Shown in pieces: positions 7,988-16,183 of a stretch of DNA of 64,000 bases. Every line of letters begins with the position of its first letter. The first letter of the stretch is position 1. The stretch spans positions 558,001-622,000 of the forward strand of contig JAUSMV010000030.1 of NCBI GenBank assembly GCA_030645235.1, written 5' to 3'. Made by a program: the position numbers and the translations under genes. The notes below the pieces were generated by a model, which saw only the letters and a program-made list of their open reading frames with translations, was not told the origin of the DNA and did not search any database. The DNA is from Parvibaculum sp. (GTDB lineage: Bacteria; Pseudomonadota; Alphaproteobacteria; Parvibaculales; Parvibaculaceae).

Positions 7988-9115
7988 CTAGTGAGAGCCG
8001 ACAGGTGCCACATCGACATTCAGCGTGCTGATTTCTGACGGGTCGGGAAGCTCGCGCCAATGAACGGCGGGCATGTTTTCAACAAGCGCACCACCGGCAA
8101 CCTGCGAGGGAAAATGCGCGCCGGTCGGTGCTTTTCCGTCCATCACGATCTTCGCCAGCGCCAGCGTAACATCGGCTGTGTAGAGCGGTGCTGCGGGTGT
8201 TTCAAGCCGCGCACGCGACACGCGGCCATTGGCGTCGCGGGCTTCACCCCACAAAACGCATATTGATTTTGCAAGGCTTTTAGCGTTTGGTCCTTCGCGG
8301 CGACCTGCGATCCTGCGCTCCAGCGCCGCTATGCGCCAGCCACGCCGGAACATGAAACGGCGCAAGCCTGATTTCGTCACGGCACGGATCAAAGCAGAGT
8401 GAAAGACCTCATAAGCGTCAACATTTTTGTACGGTCCGTGACGCATCGCGATGGTGCTGTCGGCACGCCATGGCGCGAGAAAAGCAGTTGTTGCGCCATG
8501 GCCAAAATCAATGCTGATGCTGCGCTCACCTGCTTTTGCAGCGACCATTTTTCCGTCTTTTAACACACTGCCAGTGACACCACACGCTTCCACAATCGCC
8601 TTGGCTTCGTCTTTTGAAAGCGGCGAACGGGCGACCGCGATGGTGAGATTTGTCGCGTTGGGACGCATGGTGGCGAGCCTTGCGGCGAGCGCATCGGCGG
8701 CGCTGACATCGAAACTTAAACCGGGGATAAGAGAAATTCCGCTCGCTTTTGCCTCGCTGTCACGCTGGAAAACTTGTGAGAGATCGAGTGTTTTCGAGCA
8801 GAGATCGAGATAGTGCGTGCGCGTGTTCAAACAGGCGTCAATTAAAGATATCCCCGTGTCTGAAAAGCGGGGACAACAGTTCACGACGACCGCGACATCA
8901 TCTAACTGACCGGCGAGTTTTTCTTTATCCCCTAATCCGAAGATTCGCGGCTCGACAAGATTGGGCGTTGCCTTTGACAACTCGTTCGACAGAATAGCGA
9001 CACGGGCAATGTCATGACCGGCGGCGATGTGGCCAAAGCCTCTCTCGGCGGCGCGGCGTGAGATCAACCCGCCGGCATAGCTATCGACGCCATAGATCAG
9101 CAATCTCGATTTCAT
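7988..9115 (-). CDS. Saccharopine-dehydrogenase-like NAD(P)-binding oxidoreductase
   Basis: About 375 residues. The N-terminus shows a Rossmann fold, LLIYGVDSYAGGLISRRAAE, followed by VVVNCCPRFSDTGISLIDACL and THYLDLCSKT, the layout of saccharopine-dehydrogenase/trans-acting enoyl reductase proteins. These act on lipids or polyketides in several bacteria, but the substrate cannot be inferred here. The middle contains SLIPGLSFDVSAADALAARLA, also family-typical. ATG 9115 is preferred over GTG 9118 on spacing from the purine-rich GAGCGGA. It stands alone. Confidence 0.78.
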   Translation of the reverse strand: MKSRLLIYGVDSYAGGLISRRAAERGFGHIAAGHDIARVAILSNELSKATPNLVEPRIFGLGDKEKLAGQLDDVAVVVNCCPRFSDTGISLIDACLNTRTHYLDLCSKTLDLSQVFQRDSEAKASGISLIPGLSFDVSAADALAARLATMRPNATNLTIAVARSPLSKDEAKAIVEACGVTGSVLKDGKMVAAKAGERSISIDFGHGATTAFLAPWRADSTIAMRHGPYKNVDAYEVFHSALIRAVTKSGLRRFMFRRGWRIAALERRIAGRREGPNAKSLAKSICVLWGEARDANGRVSRARLETPAAPLYTADVTLALAKIVMDGKAPTGAHFPSQVAGGALVENMPAVHWRELPDPSEISTLNVDVAPVGSH

Positions 9116-9200
9116 CACTTTTCCGCTCGTGGTCCCTTTGAGAGGGCTTCCAGATTCGACCGCTGTTGGTCCATTGTTAAGACAACACGGAGTCTAAGCA

Positions 9201-9644
9201 ATGACCATTTCACCAATCGTTACCAGAGGTGCCCGCGCGCTCATGCTTTGTGCGCTGACGATTGTTTTTATATGCGCATCGGCGACGCATGGTGAAGCCT
9301 CGCCCGCCCGTATTTCTACAGGTAAAGACCTTTATGAAGCGTGCAAACAATTAAGCGAATTTGCTTTGAACCCGCAGGGACCGACACCGCGACGGGCGCT
9401 TTATTGCCGTCAGTTTTTGTCGGGATATTTTACGTCGCTGAAATATATGAATGGCAACGAGGCCGCGAACGAAGTTCAGGGCATACCTGTTTATGCGCAG
9501 GACTGCCTGATGCTGAAGGGGCCGCGCTCATATGACCAACTCGCAAACCAAGTGGTGCATCATGGCGAGTGGCATCCCGAATTAATGGGTAAGCCTGCAA
9601 TGGAACTGGTAGAGTTGACATTCGGCGGGAAGCCGCCTTGCTAG
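9201..9644 (+). CDS. Rap1a/Tai-like secreted protein
   Basis: A 147-residue exported protein. A signal peptide occupies about residues 1-32 (hydrophobic LMLCALTIVFICASATHG). The mature part has the layout of the Rap1a/Tai immunity-protein family: DLYEACKQLSE, then CRQFLSGYFTSL, AQDCLM, and a closing AMELVELTFGGKPPC, with four cysteines likely forming two disulfides. Rap1a proteins neutralise periplasmic type VI amidase effectors in Serratia; most alphaproteobacterial relatives have no nearby effector and their role is unknown. No effector is present here. Confidence 0.7.
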   Translation: MTISPIVTRGARALMLCALTIVFICASATHGEASPARISTGKDLYEACKQLSEFALNPQGPTPRRALYCRQFLSGYFTSLKYMNGNEAANEVQGIPVYAQDCLMLKGPRSYDQLANQVVHHGEWHPELMGKPAMELVELTFGGKPPC

Positions 9645-9651
9645 TGCCCCA

Positions 9652-10716
9652 TTAATTCCAGATCGTAAACCGGCCATGGAAATCGGCTTTGCCGAGGTCG
9701 CGGGTCTCACCCGTCGGCCAAATCGTCAAACGAACATTCGCATACGGATTGGTGCCGTCGGGTTCGACGCGGAGCCAGGCGACGGGGGCGTCCGTGGTCG
9801 CCGCTTCACCAGCTTTATGCATCGCCGCTTTGATGCGGGCCTGCACGGCATCGGGGAGATATTGCCAGACGATGGAATGGACGAGTGTGCGGGTGACACC
9901 CTTCTCCGCCGGTTGTGAAAACATATTCTCGACCCAATCGGCAGCATCGGCCTTTTCAACGCGAAGGCCGGAGCGGGCGGTGCTGATGAGCGCGGCGTTC
10001 AGACGCGCGATGCGGGCCGACTGGTCGGGCCAGACATAGGACAGGAGCCGCGTGCGATGTTCGTCTGATGACGGATCGAGGGGGTTCTGATCGCAGCCGC
10101 GCCGATGACGCACGGTGAGCGGCGCGTCGAGCGGCGGCGGGTTGCCCTGCCAATCCTGAATGATGCGGACACCTTCGGCGTCTGATCCCCATTCGGCAAT
10201 GCCGAGATCATAATGATAGCGGTCGAAGCTGAGATTGAGACCGGCACTGGAACCAATTTCATACAAATCGAGCGGCAGGCCGGTCATAGCAGCAAGATGC
10301 AACGCACCGCCAAGGATGCTGCCGGAGCGCGAGACTTCGTTGGTCTGGGGCGGACTATCGAGATAGGTCTCCAGGAAAACATCATGTGCCGCAATGGCTT
10401 TTTCGATTGCGGACCAGAGCGCTTCGTCGCTGACGTCATGCGGCGGATAGGCTTCCGTGAGCACAGCACAATCACCGCGACGGGCGAGCGCGTTCAAAGC
10501 GCCGGTGGCACGGAGTGCGAGAGCGTCGCCCAAAAGATTGCCCTGCCAGTTCAGAATACGAGCGGCGAAAGTGCCGCCTGATGCGTCCAGATGGTCTGCA
10601 AGCACATTACAAACGCGGGCGGTGAAGGGCGAGCCCAGAGCGTTGCAGGCAGTGCCCTGGGCTTTAAACCGTTCACGCACATCTGCTTCTGCATTCGCTT
10701 TGACTGCCGTGTTCAT
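9652..10716 (-). CDS. DUF2332 family protein
   Basis: A 354-residue protein matching DUF2332 along its length, with RFKAQGTACNALGSPFTARV at the N-terminus, the core GALHLAAMTGLPLDLYEIGS continuing SAGLNLSFDRYHYDLG, and a later TLVHSIVWQYLPDAVQARI. The pattern resembles an S-adenosylmethionine-dependent fold, but the function is not established. Its ATG at 10716 directly follows the TAG of the upstream citrate synthase gene (TAGATG), so the two are translationally coupled and probably cotranscribed. Confidence 0.85.
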   Translation of the reverse strand: MNTAVKANAEADVRERFKAQGTACNALGSPFTARVCNVLADHLDASGGTFAARILNWQGNLLGDALALRATGALNALARRGDCAVLTEAYPPHDVSDEALWSAIEKAIAAHDVFLETYLDSPPQTNEVSRSGSILGGALHLAAMTGLPLDLYEIGSSAGLNLSFDRYHYDLGIAEWGSDAEGVRIIQDWQGNPPPLDAPLTVRHRRGCDQNPLDPSSDEHRTRLLSYVWPDQSARIARLNAALISTARSGLRVEKADAADWVENMFSQPAEKGVTRTLVHSIVWQYLPDAVQARIKAAMHKAGEAATTDAPVAWLRVEPDGTNPYANVRLTIWPTGETRDLGKADFHGRFTIWN

Positions 10717-11835
10717 CTACGCCGCCTGATTGTCCGGCCAATGGCCGATATAGGTTGACGCCGGACGGATGAGGCGCCCCACTCTCTCCTGTTCGATCAC
10801 ATGGGCCGACCAGCCGACGATGCGCGACAGAGCAAAGACCGCTGTCACAGCGCTGCGGGGGATGCCCAAGGCTTCGAGCAGGATGGCTGTGTAATATTCC
10901 ATGTTCGTGTCGAGGCGCTGATCGGGCTTCATTTCTTTGAGCGTTGAAAGCGCCACGGCTTCAACGTCGCGCGCGAACTTCACGCGTTCGTTGCCGTTGG
11001 TCAGCAGCATCACCGCCTTGTTGAACACATCGGCCCGGGGGTCGCGCACCTTATAGACGCGGTGGCCGAAGCCCATCAGGCGTTCGCCTTTTGAGATTTC
11101 GTCAACGAGCCACGGCTTGATGTGGTCGCGCGTGCCGATGGCATCGAGCATGTCGAGAACGGGACCGGGCGCGCCGCCATGAAGCGGGCCTTTCAGCGCA
11201 CAGAGCGCACCGACCGTGGCGGAGATCAGACCGGCACGCGTCGAGGCAATCACGCGGGCTGTGAAGGTGGAGGCGTTCATGCCGTGGTCTGTGACCGTGA
11301 CGAGATAGGCGTTGAGCGCCTCGACCTCGGCCGCAGAAGCGGGGGCACCGCGCAGCATGCGCAGGAAGTCTTCGGCGTGACCGGCATAGGCAACGGGGGC
11401 GACGGCGGGCAGACCCTCATCGCGACGGCACAGGGCAGCCACAAAGACGGGGACAGAACCGACCGCACGGATATGGGCGGGAAGGTCTTTATCCTCATCC
11501 GGCAGCAGAGACAGGCCCGCACGGAGACCTTCCGTCACCGTCAGCCCCCTTGCGGCAGCCAGAAGGACGGGAACAAGGCGGAAGGCGGCGACGCGGGCGG
11601 CGCCGAGCTGTGCGCGCACTTCGGAGGCCGAGGGCGCGGGGTCGAGACCGGCTGTGGACCAGAGCAGCGCCGCCGTCGCCTCAAAATCATGTGTGGCAAC
11701 AAGAGCTTCGAGGTCATAACCGGCGATGATGAGACGGCCTGCCTCGCCATCGACATGGCTCAGGGCTGTTTCGGCGGCGACGACTTTGTCGAGACCGTTG
11801 GAACTGGCGCGGGCGAGAATGGAACTATCCGACAT
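10717..11835 (-). CDS. Citrate synthase family protein (short type)
   Basis: A 372-residue citrate/2-methylcitrate synthase-like enzyme, condensing acetyl-CoA or propionyl-CoA with oxaloacetate. Histidines in LHGGAPG (His219) and GFGHRVYKVRDPRAD (His258) match the oxaloacetate and acetyl-CoA sites. In the C-terminal motif the residue usually read as Asp (NVDFYS in typical enzymes) appears as Glu in TNMEYYTAILLEALGIP, which would alter the general base. It diverges from a second, HTH-fused citrate synthase gene and is coupled to the DUF2332 gene. Confidence 0.88.
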   Translation of the reverse strand: MSDSSILARASSNGLDKVVAAETALSHVDGEAGRLIIAGYDLEALVATHDFEATAALLWSTAGLDPAPSASEVRAQLGAARVAAFRLVPVLLAAARGLTVTEGLRAGLSLLPDEDKDLPAHIRAVGSVPVFVAALCRRDEGLPAVAPVAYAGHAEDFLRMLRGAPASAAEVEALNAYLVTVTDHGMNASTFTARVIASTRAGLISATVGALCALKGPLHGGAPGPVLDMLDAIGTRDHIKPWLVDEISKGERLMGFGHRVYKVRDPRADVFNKAVMLLTNGNERVKFARDVEAVALSTLKEMKPDQRLDTNMEYYTAILLEALGIPRSAVTAVFALSRIVGWSAHVIEQERVGRLIRPASTYIGHWPDNQAA

Positions 11836-11924
11836 GATGACACCTCAGTTTTGGCAGGCGGTGGACGAAAACAAGCTGTCCGCCTTGAGGGGTAATCTGG
11901 TTCGCGCTTGCAATATCGTCAATC

Positions 11925-11941
11925 TTGATTAAGCTAATCAA
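11925..11941. promoter_or_regulatory. Perfect 17-bp palindrome between the two citrate synthase genes
   Basis: TTGATTA-AGC-TAATCAA is a perfect 7-3-7 inverted repeat in the 116-base divergent promoter. It ends 10 bases before the start of the HTH-fused citrate synthase, and a TATAAAAT sequence sits directly against that start codon (11944-11951). This is the obvious candidate operator for the fusion protein's own DNA-binding domain, but binding is inference. Confidence 0.5.
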
Positions 11942-11951
11942 TGTATAAAAT

Positions 11952-13217
11952 ATGAGCAAGCCCATGCAGCAGAAACCGGACACGCGCAAAACCGCGCCCG
12001 AAAATCTCTATCTCTCGGCCAAGGAAGCCGCCGCCGAACTGGGGGTGAGCCTCGCCACGCTCTACGCCTATGTGAGCCGCGACATGATCCGGTCGGAACC
12101 CGTCGCCGACAGCCGCGCCAAGCGCTATCGGGCCGAAGACGTCCGTGGGCTGAAAGACCGGCGCATGGCGCAGACGGCGACACCGGCAAGCGCAGGCGAT
12201 GCGCGGGCCGCGATGAGCTTTGGCGGCTTGCCGGTACTCGACAGCGCCATCACGCTGATTGCCGACGGGCACCTCCATTATCGCGGGGTGGACGCGACGA
12301 CACTGGCGCGGAACTCAAGTCTGGAACAGGTCGCCGCCCTTCTCTGGGGCTGCCGCGATGTGCAGCCCTTTACACGTGACGCTGTGCCCGCCATGACGCC
12401 GCTGCTGACGCGGATGAGCGCCGATGTCGCAGACCTGCCGCCGATCACGCGCTGCTTGTCGCTGCTGCCGGTCGCCGAGATGGATGATCCTTCCGTTTAC
12501 AACCGCACAGAGCGGGGGCTCGCCACGACGGGCGCAAGATTGATGCGGCTGGTGACTGGCGTGATTGCGGGCGTTGAACCCTCCGCCGAACCTGTGCATG
12601 AGGTGCTGGCCCGCGCGCTCACGATGGGCGACCGGCGGGCGGCGGAACTGATCCGTGCAGCCCTTGTTCTGTGTGCGGACCATGAGTTGAATGCGTCGGC
12701 TTTTACCGCGCGCTGCGTGGCGGGCACAGGCGCAACGCTTTACGCATCCGTGCAGGCAGGCATTTGCGCGGCGGAAGGACCGCGCCATGGCGGTTTCACC
12801 AGTCGCGTTGAGACGTTTCTGACGGACATGGCACATCGCCAAGACCTTGAGGATGCTGTGCTCCTGCGTTTGCGCAACGGCGATCCGGTGCCGGGCTTTG
12901 GCCATCCGCTTTACCCTGACGGCGATCCGCGCGCTGAGACTTTGTTTACCCTGATGCAGGAAACCTATGGCGATGATCCCGCTTTTCAGCGATCACAACG
13001 TGTCATTGAAGTGATGGCGGAAGCAGGCGGCGTGAAACCGTCAATTGATTTTGCCATTGGCGCGATGGGGGCGACGCTGCGCATGTTGCCCGGCGCGGGG
13101 CTGGCGGTTTTTGTCGTCGGGCGCACGGCGGGATGGATCGGTCATGCGATTGAGCAGCACCGGTCCGGGCAGATGATAAGGCCGCGGGCGCGGTATATCG
13201 GCGATAGTCCGAGGTGA
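11952..13217 (+). CDS. Citrate synthase with N-terminal MerR-like HTH domain
   Basis: A 421-residue fusion. Residues about 18-75 form a helix-turn-helix of MerR/excisionase type (YLSAKEAAAELGVSLATLYA, then SRDMIRSEPVADSRAKRYRAEDV), and residues 85-421 are a citrate synthase: His in RHGGF and GFGHPLYPDGDPRAE, and the general-base Asp retained in SIDFAIGAMG. Such fusions are known in Alphaproteobacteria but largely uncharacterised. No good ribosome binding site precedes ATG 11952, and TATAAAAT abuts it; a leaderless or near-leaderless transcript, or a start at the Met codon 11961, is possible. A TIP30-like gene follows 21 bases later. Confidence 0.9.
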   Translation: MSKPMQQKPDTRKTAPENLYLSAKEAAAELGVSLATLYAYVSRDMIRSEPVADSRAKRYRAEDVRGLKDRRMAQTATPASAGDARAAMSFGGLPVLDSAITLIADGHLHYRGVDATTLARNSSLEQVAALLWGCRDVQPFTRDAVPAMTPLLTRMSADVADLPPITRCLSLLPVAEMDDPSVYNRTERGLATTGARLMRLVTGVIAGVEPSAEPVHEVLARALTMGDRRAAELIRAALVLCADHELNASAFTARCVAGTGATLYASVQAGICAAEGPRHGGFTSRVETFLTDMAHRQDLEDAVLLRLRNGDPVPGFGHPLYPDGDPRAETLFTLMQETYGDDPAFQRSQRVIEVMAEAGGVKPSIDFAIGAMGATLRMLPGAGLAVFVVGRTAGWIGHAIEQHRSGQMIRPRARYIGDSPR

Positions 13218-13238
13218 TGGTTTTAGAAGGATGTTGGC

Positions 13239-13913
13239 GTGATGAAAAATAACCGATCAGCACTCATTGCAGGCGCAACAGGCCTTGTGGGCGGGCATGT
13301 ACTGAAACTGCTTCTGGCATCGCCGCATTATGATGAAGTGATTGCCGTCACGCGCAAGCAGATCAAGAGCACCAATGCGAAACTGCGGCAGATTGTGGGC
13401 AGTCTTGGCGATGCGGAAGAGGCTGTCGCCAGCGCGCACGTGCAGACGACGGATGCTTTTTGTGCGCTGGGCACAACAATCAAAGTGGCGGGAAGCCAGG
13501 AGGCGTTTCGCAAGGTTGACTTTGACTATGTGGTAAAATTTGCCCGCGCGGCGAAGGCCGCAGGGGCAACGCGCTTTATGCTGGTCTCGGCCATCGGCGC
13601 GGCTCCGCTGTCCAAGATTTTCTATTCACGCATCAAGGGTGAGACGGAGCAGGCGCTCTCCGACATGGGCTTTGAGGCGTTACATATTTTCCGGCCCGGA
13701 CTGTTGCTGGGCGACCGCGCCGATACACGTGCCGGTGAAAGCATGATGATGAAGCTGACACCGCTGCTCAATCCTCTGCTGATACGGCGTGCTTCTGTTT
13801 ACAAGAGCATCGACGCGGAAGTTGTAGCGGCGGCGATGGTCGCGGCAGCGGAGAGCGACGTCATGGGGCGGCATGTTTATGCGTTTGATGAGATGGTGAA
13901 GCTCGCCCGATAG
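13239..13913 (+). CDS. NAD(P)-binding SDR, TIP30/HTATIP2-like
   Basis: A 224-residue atypical short-chain dehydrogenase. The Rossmann motif is ALIAGATGLVGGHVL, with DAFCALGTTIK, FARAAKAAGATRFMLVSAIGA and RIKGETEQAL containing the family-typical Y(F)SRIKGE pattern, as in human HTATIP2/TIP30 and bacterial YwnB/semialdehyde-like relatives. The substrate is unknown. The start is GTG 13239 or ATG 13242, preceded by AGAAGG at 13225. It lies 21 bases after the HTH-citrate synthase gene and ends before a strong terminator, so the two genes form an operon. Confidence 0.8.
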   Translation: MMKNNRSALIAGATGLVGGHVLKLLLASPHYDEVIAVTRKQIKSTNAKLRQIVGSLGDAEEAVASAHVQTTDAFCALGTTIKVAGSQEAFRKVDFDYVVKFARAAKAAGATRFMLVSAIGAAPLSKIFYSRIKGETEQALSDMGFEALHIFRPGLLLGDRADTRAGESMMMKLTPLLNPLLIRRASVYKSIDAEVVAAAMVAAAESDVMGRHVYAFDEMVKLAR

Positions 13914-13956
13914 GTGCTCTGGGGTGCCGTGAGAATTTCCGGCGAATGTAAAAAAG

Positions 13957-13993
13957 GAAAACGCTCCGGCGAGAGATCGCCGGAGCGTTTTTT
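13957..13993. terminator. Strong rho-independent terminator, bidirectional
   Basis: A near-perfect stem AAAACGCTCCGGCGA / TCGCCGGAGCGTTTT with a GAGA loop, followed by T-rich sequence on the plus strand and by TTTTCC on the minus strand. It lies between the convergent TIP30-like and DUF1302 genes and can serve both. Confidence 0.88.
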
Positions 13994-14002
13994 ATCACAA
14001 GG

Positions 14003-15862
14003 TCAGAACGAGTAAGAAACGCTGGCGGCGGCAAAGTCGCGGTCAGTCATAGCGTTGTACCAACCAGCGCCAAAATAGTTGGTGTAGCTGACGGATGCAT
14101 TCCAGCTCTGATACTTCGCGTTGACACCGGCCGTTGCCGTCTTCGTGCCCTTTGCGTAGCCCGCCGTATTCGGTCCGGGCGAACGGCCCTGGACACCATG
14201 CGAGAACTGGAGAACCGGCGAGACGGAGATCGGGAGGTTCCACGGATTTTCGTAAGTCGCCGTGAGCATCGCGGTGTAACCCCATGACCAGTCGGTGGCA
14301 TAGGTGGTCGACTGGTTGGCATTGCCGTAGTAGTCGGGCGTGATGTAATAGGCCGCGAAGTAGTTGGTGAGACCTGCATTGAGGCCGCTATAGCTCAACG
14401 GATAGAGGCCAGCGTCTTTTGCATAAACAAAGCCTGGGTTGAAAATGAAGGCGGCGCTGTCGGCCCTGATCGCGCTCGGCAGCAAATCACTCCCGTTGAA
14501 GACCGTGATCGTCGTGAACTGACCCTGCCATGTATTGAGATCAACATGAGTGACGGTGGATTCGCCAGGCGAGGCGGCGCCGAGGCGGCTCCAGCGCGTA
14601 TAGGCGCCGGCGGTGAGAAACTGGGTTGCGCCGGTACCGTCGCCTATGGACGCAAGCTGTTCATAGAAATCGGTGGCAAGCGGCATATTCGGCGTGAAGC
14701 TCACTTCGCCCGAAAGCGCCGTGCCCGCGACCGTTGTGTTGAAGCTTGCGCCGAGTTCATTGATCTTGTCAGGGAATTCGTAATAGTAGGTGATGTCATT
14801 CGCACCGGCGATGTAAGCCGTACCGACCTCCGTGCTGTTGGAGCAGACGTGGCCGTAGATGGCGACGCAGGTGGCAACGAAGCTCGATGAACCGGATATC
14901 GCGCCGATGTAAGGCAGCTTGCTCGTGTAGCGCACTGCATAGAGCGCCGTGTCGGTGCCATTGTTCACATTCGGAAAATAGTTTCGCAGAGCGACGCCGA
15001 ACTGATTGTCGTCACTGCCGCGATCATCCGGCGACCGATAGATATGCACGATGGCATTCGCATCGTTGGTGCCGCCGCTATTCAGCGAGATGGAGCCGGG
15101 GCCGGTAATATCACTATTGGAAAAGTAGGAACCGGAGGGATCGACTTCGGTTTCCGCGAAACCAAACTGCCAGAAGCCTTCAATGCTCAGAGTGTCATTC
15201 AGCGCCAGCGATGCAAAAGCCATAGGCATCGGCGTGATGATGTCCTTCAACTCGGCACCCGGACGGCGGGCGGCGCTGACATCAATAGCCTGATAGGCGT
15301 TGATACCACCGCGCTGAAAAGTGCTTTCGCCCCAGTTCACCACCTGCTTGCCAACGCGAACGCTGGCAGGAAGTCCGACAACGTCGAAGTTCGAGAAGAC
15401 GAAGGCGTCCAGAATATCGACGCCGTAGTCGAGGCGCTGCCTGGCATCGTGGTTAAGATCCTTCCACCGCAGGTCGTTCTCTGCATAGACGGCGTCGTAG
15501 AACAACCGCGGGCGCAGGAAGATTCCTGAATCTTGCCATTTGATCTCGATATCAGAGACGGATTTCAGAGTCGCGCCCGTTAAATCCCAGCGATCGAAAT
15601 TCAAATTGCCGTCGTCGGAGTTCAAACCGCCCGCTTTTACGCCGGACGGACAGCCACCGTCCCCCTTGGCAACGTGACTGCAATCTCGGTTTGAAACGCG
15701 TGTTGAAATTCCGGCGGAGATCGTTGTGTCGATGCTGATATTGACGTCGCCGAAAGTGAAGTCCGCAGCCAATGCCGCATTTGCGGTCGAGAGAAGAGCG
15801 GCGGTTGCAAAAAGAAGCGCGCGGAATTTTCCGTGGCATGTCGTGAGTGTGAGCAAGTTCAT
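14003..15862 (-). CDS. DUF1302 outer-membrane protein, porin-like
   Basis: 619 residues from ATG 15862, which has GGGGAGGA upstream. A signal peptide (residues 1-33, core RALLFATAALLSTANAALA) precedes FTFGDVNISIDTTISAGIST, the typical N-terminus of DUF1302 beta-barrels. Ser/Asn-rich repeats and a terminal aromatic ending in SVSYSF match outer-membrane insertion signals. Relatives are often next to DUF1329 and sterol- or alkane-degradation genes; no DUF1329 partner is nearby. Likely substrates are hydrophobic compounds, by inference. A terminator follows; a hairpin sits in the 5' leader. Confidence 0.87.
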   Translation of the reverse strand: MNLLTLTTCHGKFRALLFATAALLSTANAALAADFTFGDVNISIDTTISAGISTRVSNRDCSHVAKGDGGCPSGVKAGGLNSDDGNLNFDRWDLTGATLKSVSDIEIKWQDSGIFLRPRLFYDAVYAENDLRWKDLNHDARQRLDYGVDILDAFVFSNFDVVGLPASVRVGKQVVNWGESTFQRGGINAYQAIDVSAARRPGAELKDIITPMPMAFASLALNDTLSIEGFWQFGFAETEVDPSGSYFSNSDITGPGSISLNSGGTNDANAIVHIYRSPDDRGSDDNQFGVALRNYFPNVNNGTDTALYAVRYTSKLPYIGAISGSSSFVATCVAIYGHVCSNSTEVGTAYIAGANDITYYYEFPDKINELGASFNTTVAGTALSGEVSFTPNMPLATDFYEQLASIGDGTGATQFLTAGAYTRWSRLGAASPGESTVTHVDLNTWQGQFTTITVFNGSDLLPSAIRADSAAFIFNPGFVYAKDAGLYPLSYSGLNAGLTNYFAAYYITPDYYGNANQSTTYATDWSWGYTAMLTATYENPWNLPISVSPVLQFSHGVQGRSPGPNTAGYAKGTKTATAGVNAKYQSWNASVSYTNYFGAGWYNAMTDRDFAAASVSYSF

Positions 15863-15909
15863 TATGTCCTCCCCAAGGAACACGAAACAGATGAATGAAG
15901 GTTGCAAAG

Positions 15910-15940
15910 TTGCGGTCGACCCAGCCCGGGCCGACCGCAA
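15910..15940 (-). promoter_or_regulatory. Leader hairpin upstream of the DUF1302 gene
   Basis: TTGCGGTCG and CGACCGCAA form a perfect nine-base-pair inverted repeat around a 13-base loop containing CCCGGG. It lies 48-78 bases upstream of the DUF1302 start on the minus strand, in the probable untranslated leader. It could affect mRNA stability, attenuation, or be a protein operator. Confidence 0.35.
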
Positions 15941-16183
15941 GGTGTTGAGGGATGCCGACCTTTAGCGAGAGGAGTCGCCGGTCAATTCTTGTTGTTTTTC
16001 GGAGTGCGTATTTTTTGGTATAGGTTTTTAAATACTTAGGTTTTCTCAAATAAATCTAAGTTCATTTCTTTTTCATGAGCAATTACTAGAAATAATAATA
16101 AGTATAATTTGTAGTATATTTGTATATCTCCGTTTTAATGCTTTAGTTTTGCCAGTATTGCGCGTGGCTGACGGAGTGAGGGT
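15941..16183. other. AT-rich divergent intergenic region before PadR
   Basis: No gene is seen. The segment 16000-16140 is strongly AT-rich with runs of A and T and TATA-like stretches, and should hold promoters for the DUF1302 gene and the PadR-type regulator. ACTTAG (16034) and CTAAGT (16056) form a loose inverted repeat of uncertain meaning. Confidence 0.4.

Noticed and set aside
11122-11895. A 257-codon plus-strand frame
   Set aside because: Antisense to the citrate synthase gene and with no family features.
16034-16061. Loose ACTTAG/CTAAGT inverted repeat before PadR
   Set aside because: Short six-base arms and a 16-base spacer in AT-rich DNA; easily chance, so only mentioned in the intergenic entry.
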